Shown here piece after piece: positions 1 to 8,039 of a DNA stretch of 64,000 nt. The stretch lies in assembly GCF_004022215.1 (NCBI RefSeq), contig NZ_SAUZ01000014.1, positions 93,646 to 157,645 of the forward strand, in the 5' to 3' direction. Source of the DNA: Paenirhodobacter populi (GTDB taxonomy: Bacteria; Pseudomonadota; Alphaproteobacteria; Rhodobacterales; Rhodobacteraceae). A program made the position numbers and the translations under genes. Each line of letters begins with the position of its first letter. The first letter of the stretch is position 1. Under the pieces are notes generated by a model, which saw nothing but the letters and a program-made list of their open reading frames with translations, was not told where the DNA came from and did no database searches.

Positions 1-1
1 C

Positions 2-934
2 GATGTCGTCCCGGTCGGAGATACCGCCGCATGGAGCCATGATCCCTTCGGCGGTGAGGTGATCGACGGCATCCTCTGGGGCCGCGGCGCCACCGACATG
101 AAAACCGGCGTCGCCGCCTTCGCCGCCGCGGCAATCGACTTCGTGACCGATACCCCGCCCGACGGCGCCATCGTCCTCACCATCACCGGCGACGAGGAAG
201 GCGCAGGCCGCGACGGCACCCGCGCGATCCTCGACTGGATGCAGGCGGAGGAGGAAGAAATGTCCGTTTGCCTCGTGGGCGAACCCACCTGCCCCGAACG
301 GCTCGGCGAGATGATGAAGATCGGCCGACGCGGATCCATGACCTTCTTCATCGAGGCTTCGGGCGTTCAGGGCCATTCCGCCTATCCGCACCGGGCAAAA
401 AACCCGCTGCACGCGCTGGTGACGCTGCTGGCGCGGATGACGGCGGAACCGCTCGACCACGGCACCGACCATTTCGAGCCGTCGACCGTGCAGATCACCA
501 CCATCGACTGCGGCAATCCGGCGAACAACGTGATCCCGGCCAAGGCGCGCGCGACCGTCAACATCCGCTTCAACGACGCCCATACCAGCGCCATTCTGGA
601 AAGCTGGGGCAAGGCGCTGGCCCGCGCCGTGACCGAGGAAACCGGCGTCGCCTTCGCCCTGACGACCGAGGTTTCGGGCGAAAGCTTCATCACGCCGCCC
701 GGTCCTTTCACCGATCTCGTCGCCCGCGCGGTCGAGGCGGAAACCGGGGTGAAGCCGGAACTTTCCACCTCGGGCGGCACCTCGGACGCGCGGTTCATCA
801 AGGCGCATTGCCCGGTGCTGGAATTCGGCCTTGTCGGCAAGACCATGCATCAGGTCGACGAACGGGTGGAGACGGACCAGATCATCCGGCTCAAGGCGGT
901 CTATGCCCGCATCCTGCGTGACTGGTTCGCATGA
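2..934 (+). CDS. dapE: Succinyl-diaminopimelate desuccinylase, 5'-truncated by the window edge
   Basis: DapE hydrolyses N-succinyl-LL-diaminopimelate to LL-diaminopimelate and succinate in lysine and peptidoglycan precursor synthesis. The frame is open from base 2 and begins inside the metal-site motif (DVVPVGD), so roughly the first 70 residues lie left of the window. Visible family marks are [10 protein letters not shown] (bridging Asp), the catalytic TGDEEG, GEPT, a lid/dimerisation segment beginning GRRGS with the GHSAYPH motif, SGGTSDARF, and the late metal-ligand His in MHQVDERV. About 310 residues are present of a usual 380. The stop overlaps the start of the next gene by ATGA, so the two are translationally coupled. 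Confidence 0.93.
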   Translation, partial: DVVPVGDTAAWSHDPFGGEVIDGILWGRGATDMKTGVAAFAAAAIDFVTDTPPDGAIVLTITGDEEGAGRDGTRAILDWMQAEEEEMSVCLVGEPTCPERLGEMMKIGRRGSMTFFIEASGVQGHSAYPHRAKNPLHALVTLLARMTAEPLDHGTDHFEPSTVQITTIDCGNPANNVIPAKARATVNIRFNDAHTSAILESWGKALARAVTEETGVAFALTTEVSGESFITPPGPFTDLVARAVEAETGVKPELSTSGGTSDARFIKAHCPVLEFGLVGKTMHQVDERVETDQIIRLKAVYARILRDWFA

Positions 935-1344
935 AGATCGTGGTTTCCGACGATCTGGCCGCCGCCCATGCACTGCGCCGCGCCGTCTTCATCGACGAAC
1001 AGGGCTATACCGAGGCCGAGGAATGGGACGACCTCGACGGCGCAGCCATCCTGCTGCTGGCGCTTGACGGCGATACGCCTGTCGGCACCGCGCGCCTGTT
1101 CACCGAGGGCGATGCGGGCAAGATCGGCCGGATCTGCGTGCTGAAACCGCATCGCGGCACCGGGCTTGGTGCCGCCTTGGTGACCGAGGGTTGCCGCCGC
1201 CTGCGCGACGCGGGCTGCCGGGTCGTGCGGCTGAGCGCGCAGACCCATGCCCTGCCCTTCTACCAAAGGCTTGGCTTCACCGCCCATGGCGCGGAATATC
1301 CCGACGGCGCCATTCCCCACCGCGACATGGAAAAGCCGCTCTAA
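931..1344 (+). CDS. GNAT-family N-acetyltransferase
   Basis: A 137-residue single-domain GNAT acyltransferase that should use acetyl-CoA; the substrate cannot be read from the sequence. The acetyl-CoA loop is seen as [12 protein letters not shown] around residues 70-81, preceded by the strand IGRICVL and followed by the typical C-terminal FYQRLGF segment. The N-terminus ([12 protein letters not shown]) resembles the ElaA/YjcF branch. It starts on the ATGA overlap with dapE and ends 19 bases before rnr, so it sits in the middle of a probable three-gene operon. Confidence 0.85.
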   Translation: MKIVVSDDLAAAHALRRAVFIDEQGYTEAEEWDDLDGAAILLLALDGDTPVGTARLFTEGDAGKIGRICVLKPHRGTGLGAALVTEGCRRLRDAGCRVVRLSAQTHALPFYQRLGFTAHGAEYPDGAIPHRDMEKPL

Positions 1345-1363
1345 CCGCCCGGAGGGCAAAGCC

Positions 1364-3634
1364 ATGAACCAGATCCCCACCAAGGAACAGATCCTCGCCT
1401 GGCTTGCCGACCATCCCGGCGAGGGGGCGAAGCGCGACATCGCCCGCGCCTTCGGCATCAAGGGCGCCGCGAAAATCGAGTTGAAGCGCATCCTGCGCGA
1501 GATGGCGGAAGAGGGCACCGTGGCACGCCGCCGCCGCAGCTTCCGCGACAGCGCCAAGCTGCCGCCCGTCTCGGTGCTGCGGCTGACCGGGCCGGACGGC
1601 GCCGGTGACCAATGGGCCGAGGCCCCGGAATGGGAAGGCGAGGGCGACCCGCCGACGATCCTGTTCCTGCCGCGCAAGGGCGATCCGGCGCTGGCCGAGG
1701 GGGACCGCATCCTTGCCCGCATGACCGAGGCGACCGGACAGGGCTACGATTACGAGGCCCGGCTGATCCGTGTCATCGGTCAGGCGGCGCAGAAGATCGT
1801 CGGCATCTTCCGCAAGACGGCCGAGGGCGGCCGCATCGCCCCCATCGACAAGGGCGACAGCAAGGAATGGCTGGTGCCCCCCGGCGCCACGCTGGACGCC
1901 CGCGACGGCGAACTGGTCGAGGCGGAACAATCCGGCCCCAAGGCCCGCCTTGGCCTGCCGCGCGCCCGCGTGATCCAGCGCATCGGCGACCCGACGGCGC
2001 CGCGCGCCGTCTCGCTCATCGCGATCCACCAGCATGGCATCCCCGACGATTTCCCGAATGCGGTGATGGCCGAGGCCGATGCCGCGAAGCCCGCGCCGCT
2101 TGACGGGCGCGAGGATCTGACCGGCCTGCCCTTCGTCACCATCGACCCGGCCGATGCGCGCGACCACGACGACGCCTGCCTCGTCCTGCCCGACGACGAC
2201 CCGGCGAACGAGGGCGGCTTTCTCCTCTGGGTCGCCATCGCCGATGTGGCGCATTACGTCACCCCCGGATCGGCGCTGGACCGCGAGGCACGCAAGCGCG
2301 GCAATTCCACCTATTTCCCCGATCGCGTGGTGCCGATGTTGCCCGACCGGCTGTCGGGCGATCTGTGCTCGCTGCACGAAGGCGTCACCCGCCCGGTGAT
2401 CGCCGTGCGGATGAAGGTCGATTCCGCCGGCAACAAGCGCGCCCACCGTTTCACCCGTGCGATGATCCGCTCGGCCGGATCGCTGGAATATGCGCAGGTG
2501 CAGGACGCCCATGAAGGCCGCCCGGATGCGCAATGCGAACCCCTGCGCGACACGGTGATCGAGCCGCTTTACGGCTGCTACGAAGCACTTAAACGGTCCC
2601 GCGCGGCGCGCCAGCCGCTGGATCTGGACCTGCCCGAGCGGCAGATCGTCATCGACGATGCCGGCAAGGTTTCCTCGGTCCGGTTCAAGGAACGGCTCGA
2701 CGCCCACCGGCTGATCGAGGAATTCATGGTGCTGGCGAATGTCGCCGCGGCCGAGGAACTCGAACGCCTGCGCCGCCCGCTGCTCTATCGTGTGCACGAG
2801 GAACCGGCCGCCGACAAGATCGAGGCCTTACGCGAGGTGGCGCAGGCCTCGGGCTTCACCCTCGCCAAGGGGCAGGTGCTGAAGACCGCGCATCTGAACC
2901 GGCTGCTGGCGCAGGCGGAGGGGTCGGAATTCGACGAACTGGTCAACCTGTCCACCCTGCGGGCGATGACGCAGGCCTATTACGCGCCGCAGAACCTTGG
3001 CCATTTCGGGCTGGCGCTGCGCTCCTACGCGCATTTCACCAGCCCGATCCGGCGCTATTCCGACCTGATCGTGCATCGCGCGCTGATCACCGCGCATCAC
3101 TGGGGCAAGGACGGGTTGTCCGCCTTCGACATCGAGGTGCTGGAGGAAACCGCCAAGCTGATCTCCGAGGCCGAGCGCCGGTCGATGGCGGCCGAGCGCG
3201 ACACGACGGACCGCTACCTTGCCGCCTATCTGGCCGACCGGGTGGGCAGCACCTTCAGCGGCCGCATCTCGGGCGTGCAGAAATTCGGCATCTTCGTCAA
3301 ACTCGACGAGACCGGCGCGGACGGGCTGGTGCCCGTGCGCTCGATCGGGCGTGAGTTCTATCACTACGACCCGGACGCCCAGCAGCTGATCGGCGCCGAC
3401 AGCGGCCTGACCATCGGCATCGGGCAGCGCGTGCTGGTGAAACTGGCCGAGGCGATCCCGGTCACCGGCGGGCTGGAGCTTGAACTGCTGGAGATCGACG
3501 GCAATGCCCTGCCCGCCCCCGGCAAGGGCAAGGGCGGACGCAAGCCCTTTACCCCCGGCCGCCGTATGGCCGCCGTCAAGGCGCGCGAACGCGGGCTGGC
3601 GCGCAAGGTGAAGCGCAGCCGCAAGAAGCCCTGA
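1364..3634 (+). CDS. rnr: Ribonuclease R (3'-5' exoribonuclease)
   Basis: RNase R degrades structured RNA processively 3' to 5' in the cytoplasm. The ATG at 1364 is chosen because GGAGG lies at 1351-1355 and the encoded N-terminus (MNQIPTKEQILAWL) starts the winged-helix domain; the open frame itself extends to 1247 inside the GNAT gene. Domain order in the 756 residues: N-terminal helix-turn-helix, cold-shock-type OB domains, the RNB catalytic core with TIDPADARDHDDA (the Mg-binding aspartates), a C-terminal S1 domain (GRISGVQKFGIFVKL), and a Lys/Arg-rich tail typical of RNase R rather than RNase II. A dispersed double-hairpin repeat follows 24 bases after the stop. Confidence 0.95.
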   Translation: MNQIPTKEQILAWLADHPGEGAKRDIARAFGIKGAAKIELKRILREMAEEGTVARRRRSFRDSAKLPPVSVLRLTGPDGAGDQWAEAPEWEGEGDPPTILFLPRKGDPALAEGDRILARMTEATGQGYDYEARLIRVIGQAAQKIVGIFRKTAEGGRIAPIDKGDSKEWLVPPGATLDARDGELVEAEQSGPKARLGLPRARVIQRIGDPTAPRAVSLIAIHQHGIPDDFPNAVMAEADAAKPAPLDGREDLTGLPFVTIDPADARDHDDACLVLPDDDPANEGGFLLWVAIADVAHYVTPGSALDREARKRGNSTYFPDRVVPMLPDRLSGDLCSLHEGVTRPVIAVRMKVDSAGNKRAHRFTRAMIRSAGSLEYAQVQDAHEGRPDAQCEPLRDTVIEPLYGCYEALKRSRAARQPLDLDLPERQIVIDDAGKVSSVRFKERLDAHRLIEEFMVLANVAAAEELERLRRPLLYRVHEEPAADKIEALREVAQASGFTLAKGQVLKTAHLNRLLAQAEGSEFDELVNLSTLRAMTQAYYAPQNLGHFGLALRSYAHFTSPIRRYSDLIVHRALITAHHWGKDGLSAFDIEVLEETAKLISEAERRSMAAERDTTDRYLAAYLADRVGSTFSGRISGVQKFGIFVKLDETGADGLVPVRSIGREFYHYDPDAQQLIGADSGLTIGIGQRVLVKLAEAIPVTGGLELELLEIDGNALPAPGKGKGGRKPFTPGRRMAAVKARERGLARKVKRSRKKP

Positions 3635-3657
3635 GGGGACGCAAAGGGATAGGGCGC

Positions 3658-3710
3658 AGGGGGCCAGCCCCCTCGCCCGTTCCGGGCTCACCCCCGGGAT
3701 ATTTATGGAA
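3658..3710 (+). repeat. Double-hairpin intergenic repeat, copy A
   Basis: Hairpin 1 is AGGGGGCCAGCCCCCT. Hairpin 2 is GCCCG-TTC-CGGGC. Then comes the invariant CCCCCGGGATATTTATGG and a tail GGAAACACGAAAGG. It lies 24 bases after rnr in the same orientation. There is no U-run after either hairpin, so it is not a classical Rho-independent terminator. Confidence 0.9.
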
Positions 3711-3841
3711 ACACGAAAGGCAGAAGTCGGCGGGCTTCGGGATGCGCGCCGGAAGTGCCGGGAAAGGGCGCGCGCCCGGCCACGCCGGACTTTACCTGAC
3801 GCCCCCGCCGCATTAGGTGGGAAAGGACCAAGGAGGCCGTG

Positions 3842-4789
3842 ATGAACCCTGCCCTGACCCTCTACCTCGCAGCCCCGCGCGGCTTTTGCGCGGGTGTCGA
3901 CCGCGCCATCAAGATCGTCGAGATGGCGCTGGAGAAATGGGGCGCCCCGGTCTATGTCCGCCACGAGATCGTCCACAACAAATTCGTCGTGGACGGGCTG
4001 CGCGCCAAGGGCGCGGTTTTTGTCGAGGAGCTGGACGACTGCCCCGACGACCGCCCGGTGATCTTTTCCGCCCATGGCGTGCCGAAGGCCGTGCCGAACG
4101 AGGCCGCGCGGCGCAACATGATTCAGGTGGACGCCACCTGCCCGCTGGTGACCAAGGTCCATAACGAGGCCGCGCGCCATTATGCCAATGGTTTGCAGAT
4201 GGTGATGATCGGCCATGCGGGGCATCCGGAAACGCTTGGCACCATGGGCCAGTTGCCCGAGGGCGAGGTGCTGCTGGTCGAAACCGTCGCGGATGTGGCG
4301 ACGCTGACCCCGCGCGATCCGGAAAAGCTTGCCTTCATCACCCAGACCACCCTGTCGGTGGATGATACGGCGGGGATCGTCGCGGCTTTGCGCGAACGCT
4401 TCCCCGCGATCACCGGGCCGGGCAAGGAAGACATCTGCTACGCCACCACCAACCGCCAGACCGCCGTCAAGGCCATCGCACCGAAGATCGATGCGCTTCT
4501 GGTGATCGGCGCGCCGAATTCCTCGAACTCGCGCCGTCTGGTCGAGGTGGGGCGCGCCGCGGGCTGCGCCTATTCGCAGCTGGTGGGCCGCGCCGATGAG
4601 ATCGACTGGCGCGCGATCGAGGGCATCCGCGCCGTCGGCGTCACCGCCGGGGCCTCGGCCCCCGAAGTGCTGATCAACGAGGTGATCGACGCCTTCCGCG
4701 CCCGCTACGACGTCACCGTGGAGATGGTCGAGACCGCCCGCGAAGACATTGAATTCAAGGTCCCGCGTATCCTGCGCGAAGCCGTGTGA
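3842..4789 (+). CDS. ispH: 4-hydroxy-3-methylbut-2-enyl diphosphate reductase
   Basis: IspH is the last enzyme of the MEP isoprenoid pathway: an iron-sulfur enzyme reducing HMBPP to IPP and DMAPP. All three cluster cysteines are visible: [11 protein letters not shown] near the N-terminus, VDATCPLV in the middle, and [11 protein letters not shown] in the last third. The substrate-binding His in EIVHNKFV and HAGHPET and the APNSSNS loop are also present. The ATG at 3842 has AGGAGG at 3831-3836; an in-frame GTG one codon upstream is less well placed. The length of 315 residues is normal for the family. A GST gene follows after 6 bases. Confidence 0.96.
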   Translation: MNPALTLYLAAPRGFCAGVDRAIKIVEMALEKWGAPVYVRHEIVHNKFVVDGLRAKGAVFVEELDDCPDDRPVIFSAHGVPKAVPNEAARRNMIQVDATCPLVTKVHNEAARHYANGLQMVMIGHAGHPETLGTMGQLPEGEVLLVETVADVATLTPRDPEKLAFITQTTLSVDDTAGIVAALRERFPAITGPGKEDICYATTNRQTAVKAIAPKIDALLVIGAPNSSNSRRLVEVGRAAGCAYSQLVGRADEIDWRAIEGIRAVGVTAGASAPEVLINEVIDAFRARYDVTVEMVETAREDIEFKVPRILREAV

Positions 4790-4795
4790 GGGAAG

Positions 4796-5401
4796 ATGAT
4801 ACTGTATTCCATGCCGTCCTCCGGCAACAGCTACAAGGTGCGGCTGGCCTTGGCGCTGCTCGGCCGGTCCTGCGAAACCGTCGATGTCGAATACCAGACC
4901 GAGGCGCTGGATCAGGCGAAGGCCACCGGCGCGCTGCCCTTTGGCAAGGCGCCGGTGCTGCGGCTCGATGACGGGCGGCTTCTGCCCGAGAGCAACGCGA
5001 TCCTGTTCTGGCTGGGCGAGGGCACGGATTTCATCTCCGCCGATCCCTATGAGCGGGCGCAGATGCTGTCGTGGATGTTCTGGGAACAGAACCAGCATGA
5101 AGGCACCGTGGCCGTGCGCGCCGCGCTGCTGAACTATCCGCACCGCAGGGCGCAGGCGACGCCCGAGCGGCTGGCCGAGTTGCTGGACAGCGGCCACGCC
5201 AATCTGGCGGTCATGGAGCGGCGGCTCGTGGATCACGACTGGCTGGTGGGCGGGGCCGTCAGCCTCGCCGATATCTGCCTTTATGGCTACACCCATACGG
5301 CGGGCACGCGCGGCGGGTTCGAGATGGACCGCTTCCCGGGGATCAACCGCTGGATCGGCCGGATCGCGGCGCTGCCGGGGTATGTTGGTCTCGATGGCTG
5401 A
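4796..5401 (+). CDS. Glutathione S-transferase family protein
   Basis: A 201-residue protein with the two-domain GST layout. The N-terminal thioredoxin-like half has [12 protein letters not shown] as the active-site segment, the cis-Pro in FGKAPVL and the glutathione-contacting [11 protein letters not shown]. The C-terminal helical half contains the conserved [17 protein letters not shown]-capping motif. No catalytic Cys is visible at the usual N-terminal position; a Ser fills the role, as in many bacterial GSTs. The physiological substrate is unknown. Its last 8 bases overlap the start of rnhA. Confidence 0.9.
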   Translation: MILYSMPSSGNSYKVRLALALLGRSCETVDVEYQTEALDQAKATGALPFGKAPVLRLDDGRLLPESNAILFWLGEGTDFISADPYERAQMLSWMFWEQNQHEGTVAVRAALLNYPHRRAQATPERLAELLDSGHANLAVMERRLVDHDWLVGGAVSLADICLYGYTHTAGTRGGFEMDRFPGINRWIGRIAALPGYVGLDG

Positions 5402-5855
5402 GCTTTACGCCTGGACGGACGGCGCCTGTTCCGGCAACCCCGGCCCCGGCGGCTGGGGCGTGCTGATGCGCGCGATGGAGGGCGATACCGTCCTGAAGGA
5501 GCGCGAGCTGAACGGCGGCGAGGCCGATACCACCAACAACCGGATGGAGCTGCTGGCCGCGATCGGCGCGCTCGAGGCCCTGACCCGCGGGACCGAGATC
5601 ACCATCACCACCGATTCCGCCTATGTGAAGAACGGCGTGACCGGCTGGATCCACGGCTGGAAGAAGAACGGCTGGAAGACGGCGGACAGGAAGCCGGTGA
5701 AGAACGTCGATCTGTGGCAGCGGCTCGACGCCGCGCAGGCACGCCACAAGGTGACGTGGAAATGGATCAAGGGCCACGCCGGCCATCCCGAGAACGAACG
5801 CGCGGATGAGCTCGCCCGCGCGGGCATGGCGCCTTACAAAAGATCGCCGGCGTGA
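5394..5855 (+). CDS. rnhA: Ribonuclease HI
   Basis: RNase HI cleaves the RNA strand of RNA-DNA hybrids, for example R-loops and Okazaki primers. The 153-residue protein starts at the ATG at 5394 ([17 protein letters not shown]), inside the end of the GST gene. The four catalytic acids are recognisable: Asp in [13 protein letters not shown], Glu in TNNRMELLA, Asp in TITTDSAYV, and Asp near the C-terminus in ENERADELA. The basic-protrusion segment ([11 protein letters not shown]) is present. Its stop overlaps the GTG start of the next gene by 4 bases. Confidence 0.96.
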   Translation: MAELYAWTDGACSGNPGPGGWGVLMRAMEGDTVLKERELNGGEADTTNNRMELLAAIGALEALTRGTEITITTDSAYVKNGVTGWIHGWKKNGWKTADRKPVKNVDLWQRLDAAQARHKVTWKWIKGHAGHPENERADELARAGMAPYKRSPA

Positions 5856-6511
5856 CCGGGCTGATCGCCACCTTGCCGATGATTCCGGTCGCCACGGCGC
5901 TGGATTACGGATCGGTGGTGATCTTCGCGCTGACGGGGGCGCTGGCGGCCTCGCGCAGCCAACTCGACCTTGCGGGATTCGTCTTCGTCGCGGCGCTGAC
6001 GGCGGTGGGCGGCGGCACGGTGCGCGATGTGCTTCTGGGCCGGCTGCCGGTGTTCTGGGTGCAGCGGCCGGAATACATGGTGCTGATCGCCATCGCCGCC
6101 GTCGCCGTCTTCTTCACCGCGCATCTGCTGGAAAGCCGCTACCGGGTGCTGCTGTGGCTTGATGCCTGCGCGCTGTCGGTGGCTGTGCCCGCGGGCGTCG
6201 CGGTGACACTGGCCACGGGGCATCCCGCCATCGTCGTGCTGATCATGGGGGTCGTCACCGGCACCGTCGGCGGGCTGATGCGCGACGTCCTGTGCAACGA
6301 GGTTCCGCTGACCCTGAAACAGGGCGAGCTTTACCTGTCCTGCGCCTTCGCCGGCGGGGCCATGGCATTGCTGGCCGGATGGGCCGGGTTCGGGCTGCCG
6401 ACCGCACTTCTGGCCTGCGCGGGGATGACCTTCGCCCTGCGCGCGGGCTCGATCCTCTGGGGGTGGAAGCTGCCGGTCTACCGGCCCCACCCGCCGCGCG
6501 ACCTGTCTTGA
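5852..6511 (+). CDS. TRIC-family (UPF0126) membrane protein
   Basis: A 219-residue polytopic inner-membrane protein with about seven hydrophobic segments. It contains two internally related halves, each ending in the family motif: [13 protein letters not shown] near residue 55 and [11 protein letters not shown] near residue 140. The family (YadS/YicG, Pfam UPF0126) is homologous to eukaryotic TRIC cation channels, so a cation-permeation role is possible. Start is the GTG at 5852 overlapping the rnhA stop. Two copies of the double-hairpin repeat lie between its end and lrgB. Confidence 0.88.
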   Translation: MTGLIATLPMIPVATALDYGSVVIFALTGALAASRSQLDLAGFVFVAALTAVGGGTVRDVLLGRLPVFWVQRPEYMVLIAIAAVAVFFTAHLLESRYRVLLWLDACALSVAVPAGVAVTLATGHPAIVVLIMGVVTGTVGGLMRDVLCNEVPLTLKQGELYLSCAFAGGAMALLAGWAGFGLPTALLACAGMTFALRAGSILWGWKLPVYRPHPPRDLS

Positions 6512-6552
6512 CGCGAGCGCGGGGATCCCGAAACGGTCTTTCCCCTTCATTC

Positions 6553-6604
6553 TTCCATAAATATCCCGGGGGTGAGGCGCTTGCGCCGAGGGGGCTGGCC
6601 CCCT
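6553..6604 (-). repeat. Double-hairpin intergenic repeat, copy B
   Basis: Read on the minus strand: AGGGGGCCAGCCCCCT, then GGCGC-AA-GCGCC as hairpin 2, then CCCCCGGGATATTTATGG and tail GGAAGAATGAAG. It lies 41 bases after the TRIC gene. With copy C it forms an inverted pair with hairpin ends facing each other about 74 bases apart. Confidence 0.9.
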
Positions 6605-6678
6605 TTCTTCCTGCTGGCTCGCCCGACGTTGGCTTGCGGCGTATTTCCCGCAAGGCTTTCCGAGGCGGATGGGGAGCG

Positions 6679-6731
6679 AGGGGGCCAGCCCCCTCGCGCG
6701 TTCCGCGCTCACCCCCGGGATATTTATGGAA
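6679..6731 (+). repeat. Double-hairpin intergenic repeat, copy C
   Basis: Plus-strand order is AGGGGGCCAGCCCCCT, hairpin 2 GCGCG-TTC-CGCGC, CCCCCGGGATATTTATGG, tail GGAAGAATGAAG. It is positioned 39 bases downstream of the end of the minus-strand lrgB gene and is the inverted partner of copy B. Confidence 0.9.
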
Positions 6732-6770
6732 GAATGAAGAGGAAAAGGCACATCCGGGGCTGAGCCGATC

Positions 6771-7499
6771 CTAGAAGAACAGGTGCAGCACCAGCGGCGC
6801 CACGAAGGCCGTCAGCACCGCGTTCAGCCCCATGCCCGTCGAGGCGAAGACCCCCGCCGTATCGTTCACCTGAAAGGCGCGCGCCGTGCCGAAGCCGTGC
6901 GAGACGACGCCGACCGCAAAACCGCGGGCGCGCCAGTCCTTGACCCGCAGCAGGTTCAGCAGCGGCGTCACGCAGATCGCGCCGATCGTGCCGGTGATGA
7001 TGACCAGAACGGCGGTCAGCGCGGTATCGCCGCCCATGCCCTCGGCGATGCCGATGGCGACGGGGGTGGTCACCGATTTCGGCGCGATGGTCGCCAGCAG
7101 GACCTGATCGGCGCCCAGAAGCTTTGCCACGCCAAGCGCCACGACGATCGAGGTCACCGACCCCACCACCAGCGCCGCCATGATCGGGATCAGCGCCTTG
7201 CGGATCGACAGCAGGTTCGCCTGCAACGGGATCGCCAGACAGACCGTCACCGGCCCGAGCATGAAGTGGACGAATTGCGCGCCGTCGAAATAGGTCTCGT
7301 AGCTCGTGCCGGTGATATGCAGCAGCACGCCCAGCAGGACGATCGCGATCAGCACCGCGTTGACCAGCGGGTTGCGCCCCGCCTTCACGAACAGGATTTC
7401 CCCGATCCAATAGGCGAACAGCGTCGCGCACAGCCACAAAAGCGGCTGCTGCGACATGTAGGACCAGATCTGGAAGGCATCGGCGATAGGCTCACTCAT
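6771..7499 (-). CDS. lrgB: LrgB/CidB-family inner-membrane protein
   Basis: A 242-residue membrane protein of the LrgB family, the larger partner of the LrgA/CidA holin-like proteins. In Gram-positive bacteria such pairs modulate murein hydrolase activity; in other organisms they export small organic acids. Visible features are multiple transmembrane stretches and the conserved central APKSVTTPVAIGIAE and late SHGFGTARAFQ motifs. The start overlaps the 3' end of lrgA by 8 bases, giving a two-gene lrgA-lrgB operon. Confidence 0.92.
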   Translation of the reverse strand: MSEPIADAFQIWSYMSQQPLLWLCATLFAYWIGEILFVKAGRNPLVNAVLIAIVLLGVLLHITGTSYETYFDGAQFVHFMLGPVTVCLAIPLQANLLSIRKALIPIMAALVVGSVTSIVVALGVAKLLGADQVLLATIAPKSVTTPVAIGIAEGMGGDTALTAVLVIITGTIGAICVTPLLNLLRVKDWRARGFAVGVVSHGFGTARAFQVNDTAGVFASTGMGLNAVLTAFVAPLVLHLFF

Positions 7500-7851
7500 C
7501 GGCTTCGCCTCCGGTCAGACGCGCGACCCAGACGAAGGTCAGCGCGCCAAGCCCGATCGCCGCGATGGTCGACAAGAACAGCGAGGCCGAGATCGCCAGC
7601 CAGTGCGCCTCGATCGTCGACAGGCTCGAAACGATGCCCACGCCCACCGGCACGAACATCAGCGCCAGATAGCGCAGCAGCCCCTGCGCGACGGGGGTGA
7701 CGATCTCGCCGAGCTTGGGGATCATGCTCAGCGCGACGACCATGCCGACCATGCCAAGGACAGGCCCCGGCAGCGGCAGATGCAGCGCGCGGGAAATCAC
7801 CTCTCCGACAAGCTGGAACAACAGGATGATGGCAAAGGCCGGAACAAGCAT
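7492..7851 (-). CDS. lrgA: LrgA/CidA-family holin-like protein
   Basis: A 119-residue membrane protein with four hydrophobic segments. The family motifs are FQLVGEVISRALHLPLPGPVLGM near the N-terminus (read as FQLVGE then LPGPVLGM) and LMFVPVGVGI in the third segment. The start at 7851 (MLVPAFAIILL) is chosen over a frame extension to 7923 because the membrane domain begins there and the extension is basic and non-homologous. It is read together with lrgB. Confidence 0.9.
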   Translation of the reverse strand: MLVPAFAIILLFQLVGEVISRALHLPLPGPVLGMVGMVVALSMIPKLGEIVTPVAQGLLRYLALMFVPVGVGIVSSLSTIEAHWLAISASLFLSTIAAIGLGALTFVWVARLTGGEADE

Positions 7852-7984
7852 GGCAGCCCCCTTGGCTTTCGTTCTGGACCCTCCCGTGGCGCGCAACATA
7901 GGCCAGCGTTTCGGAAAGGCCAATTCCCTCCGTCAGATATCTTGAGGATGTGTCGGATCAAGGCTGCGGGGCCGGGGCGCTTGG

Positions 7985-8013
7985 TTGACTTCGCCGGGGC
8001 AAACCACGAAACT
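7985..8013 (+). promoter_or_regulatory. Possible housekeeping promoter for smc
   Basis: TTGACT at 7985-7990, a 17-base spacer, then GAAACT at 8008-8013, which is a weak -10. It lies in the 188-base space between divergent lrgA and smc and would give a leader of about 20 bases. Only the -35 is a good match, so confidence is low. Confidence 0.3.
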
Positions 8014-8039
8014 GGCCCATCATCCCAGGGGGTTCCCGC

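Noticed and set aside
3658..3673. Hairpin 1 of the repeat family as a plain Rho-independent terminator
   Set aside because: No U-run follows it in either direction, and it always occurs with the second hairpin and the fixed 18-base block.
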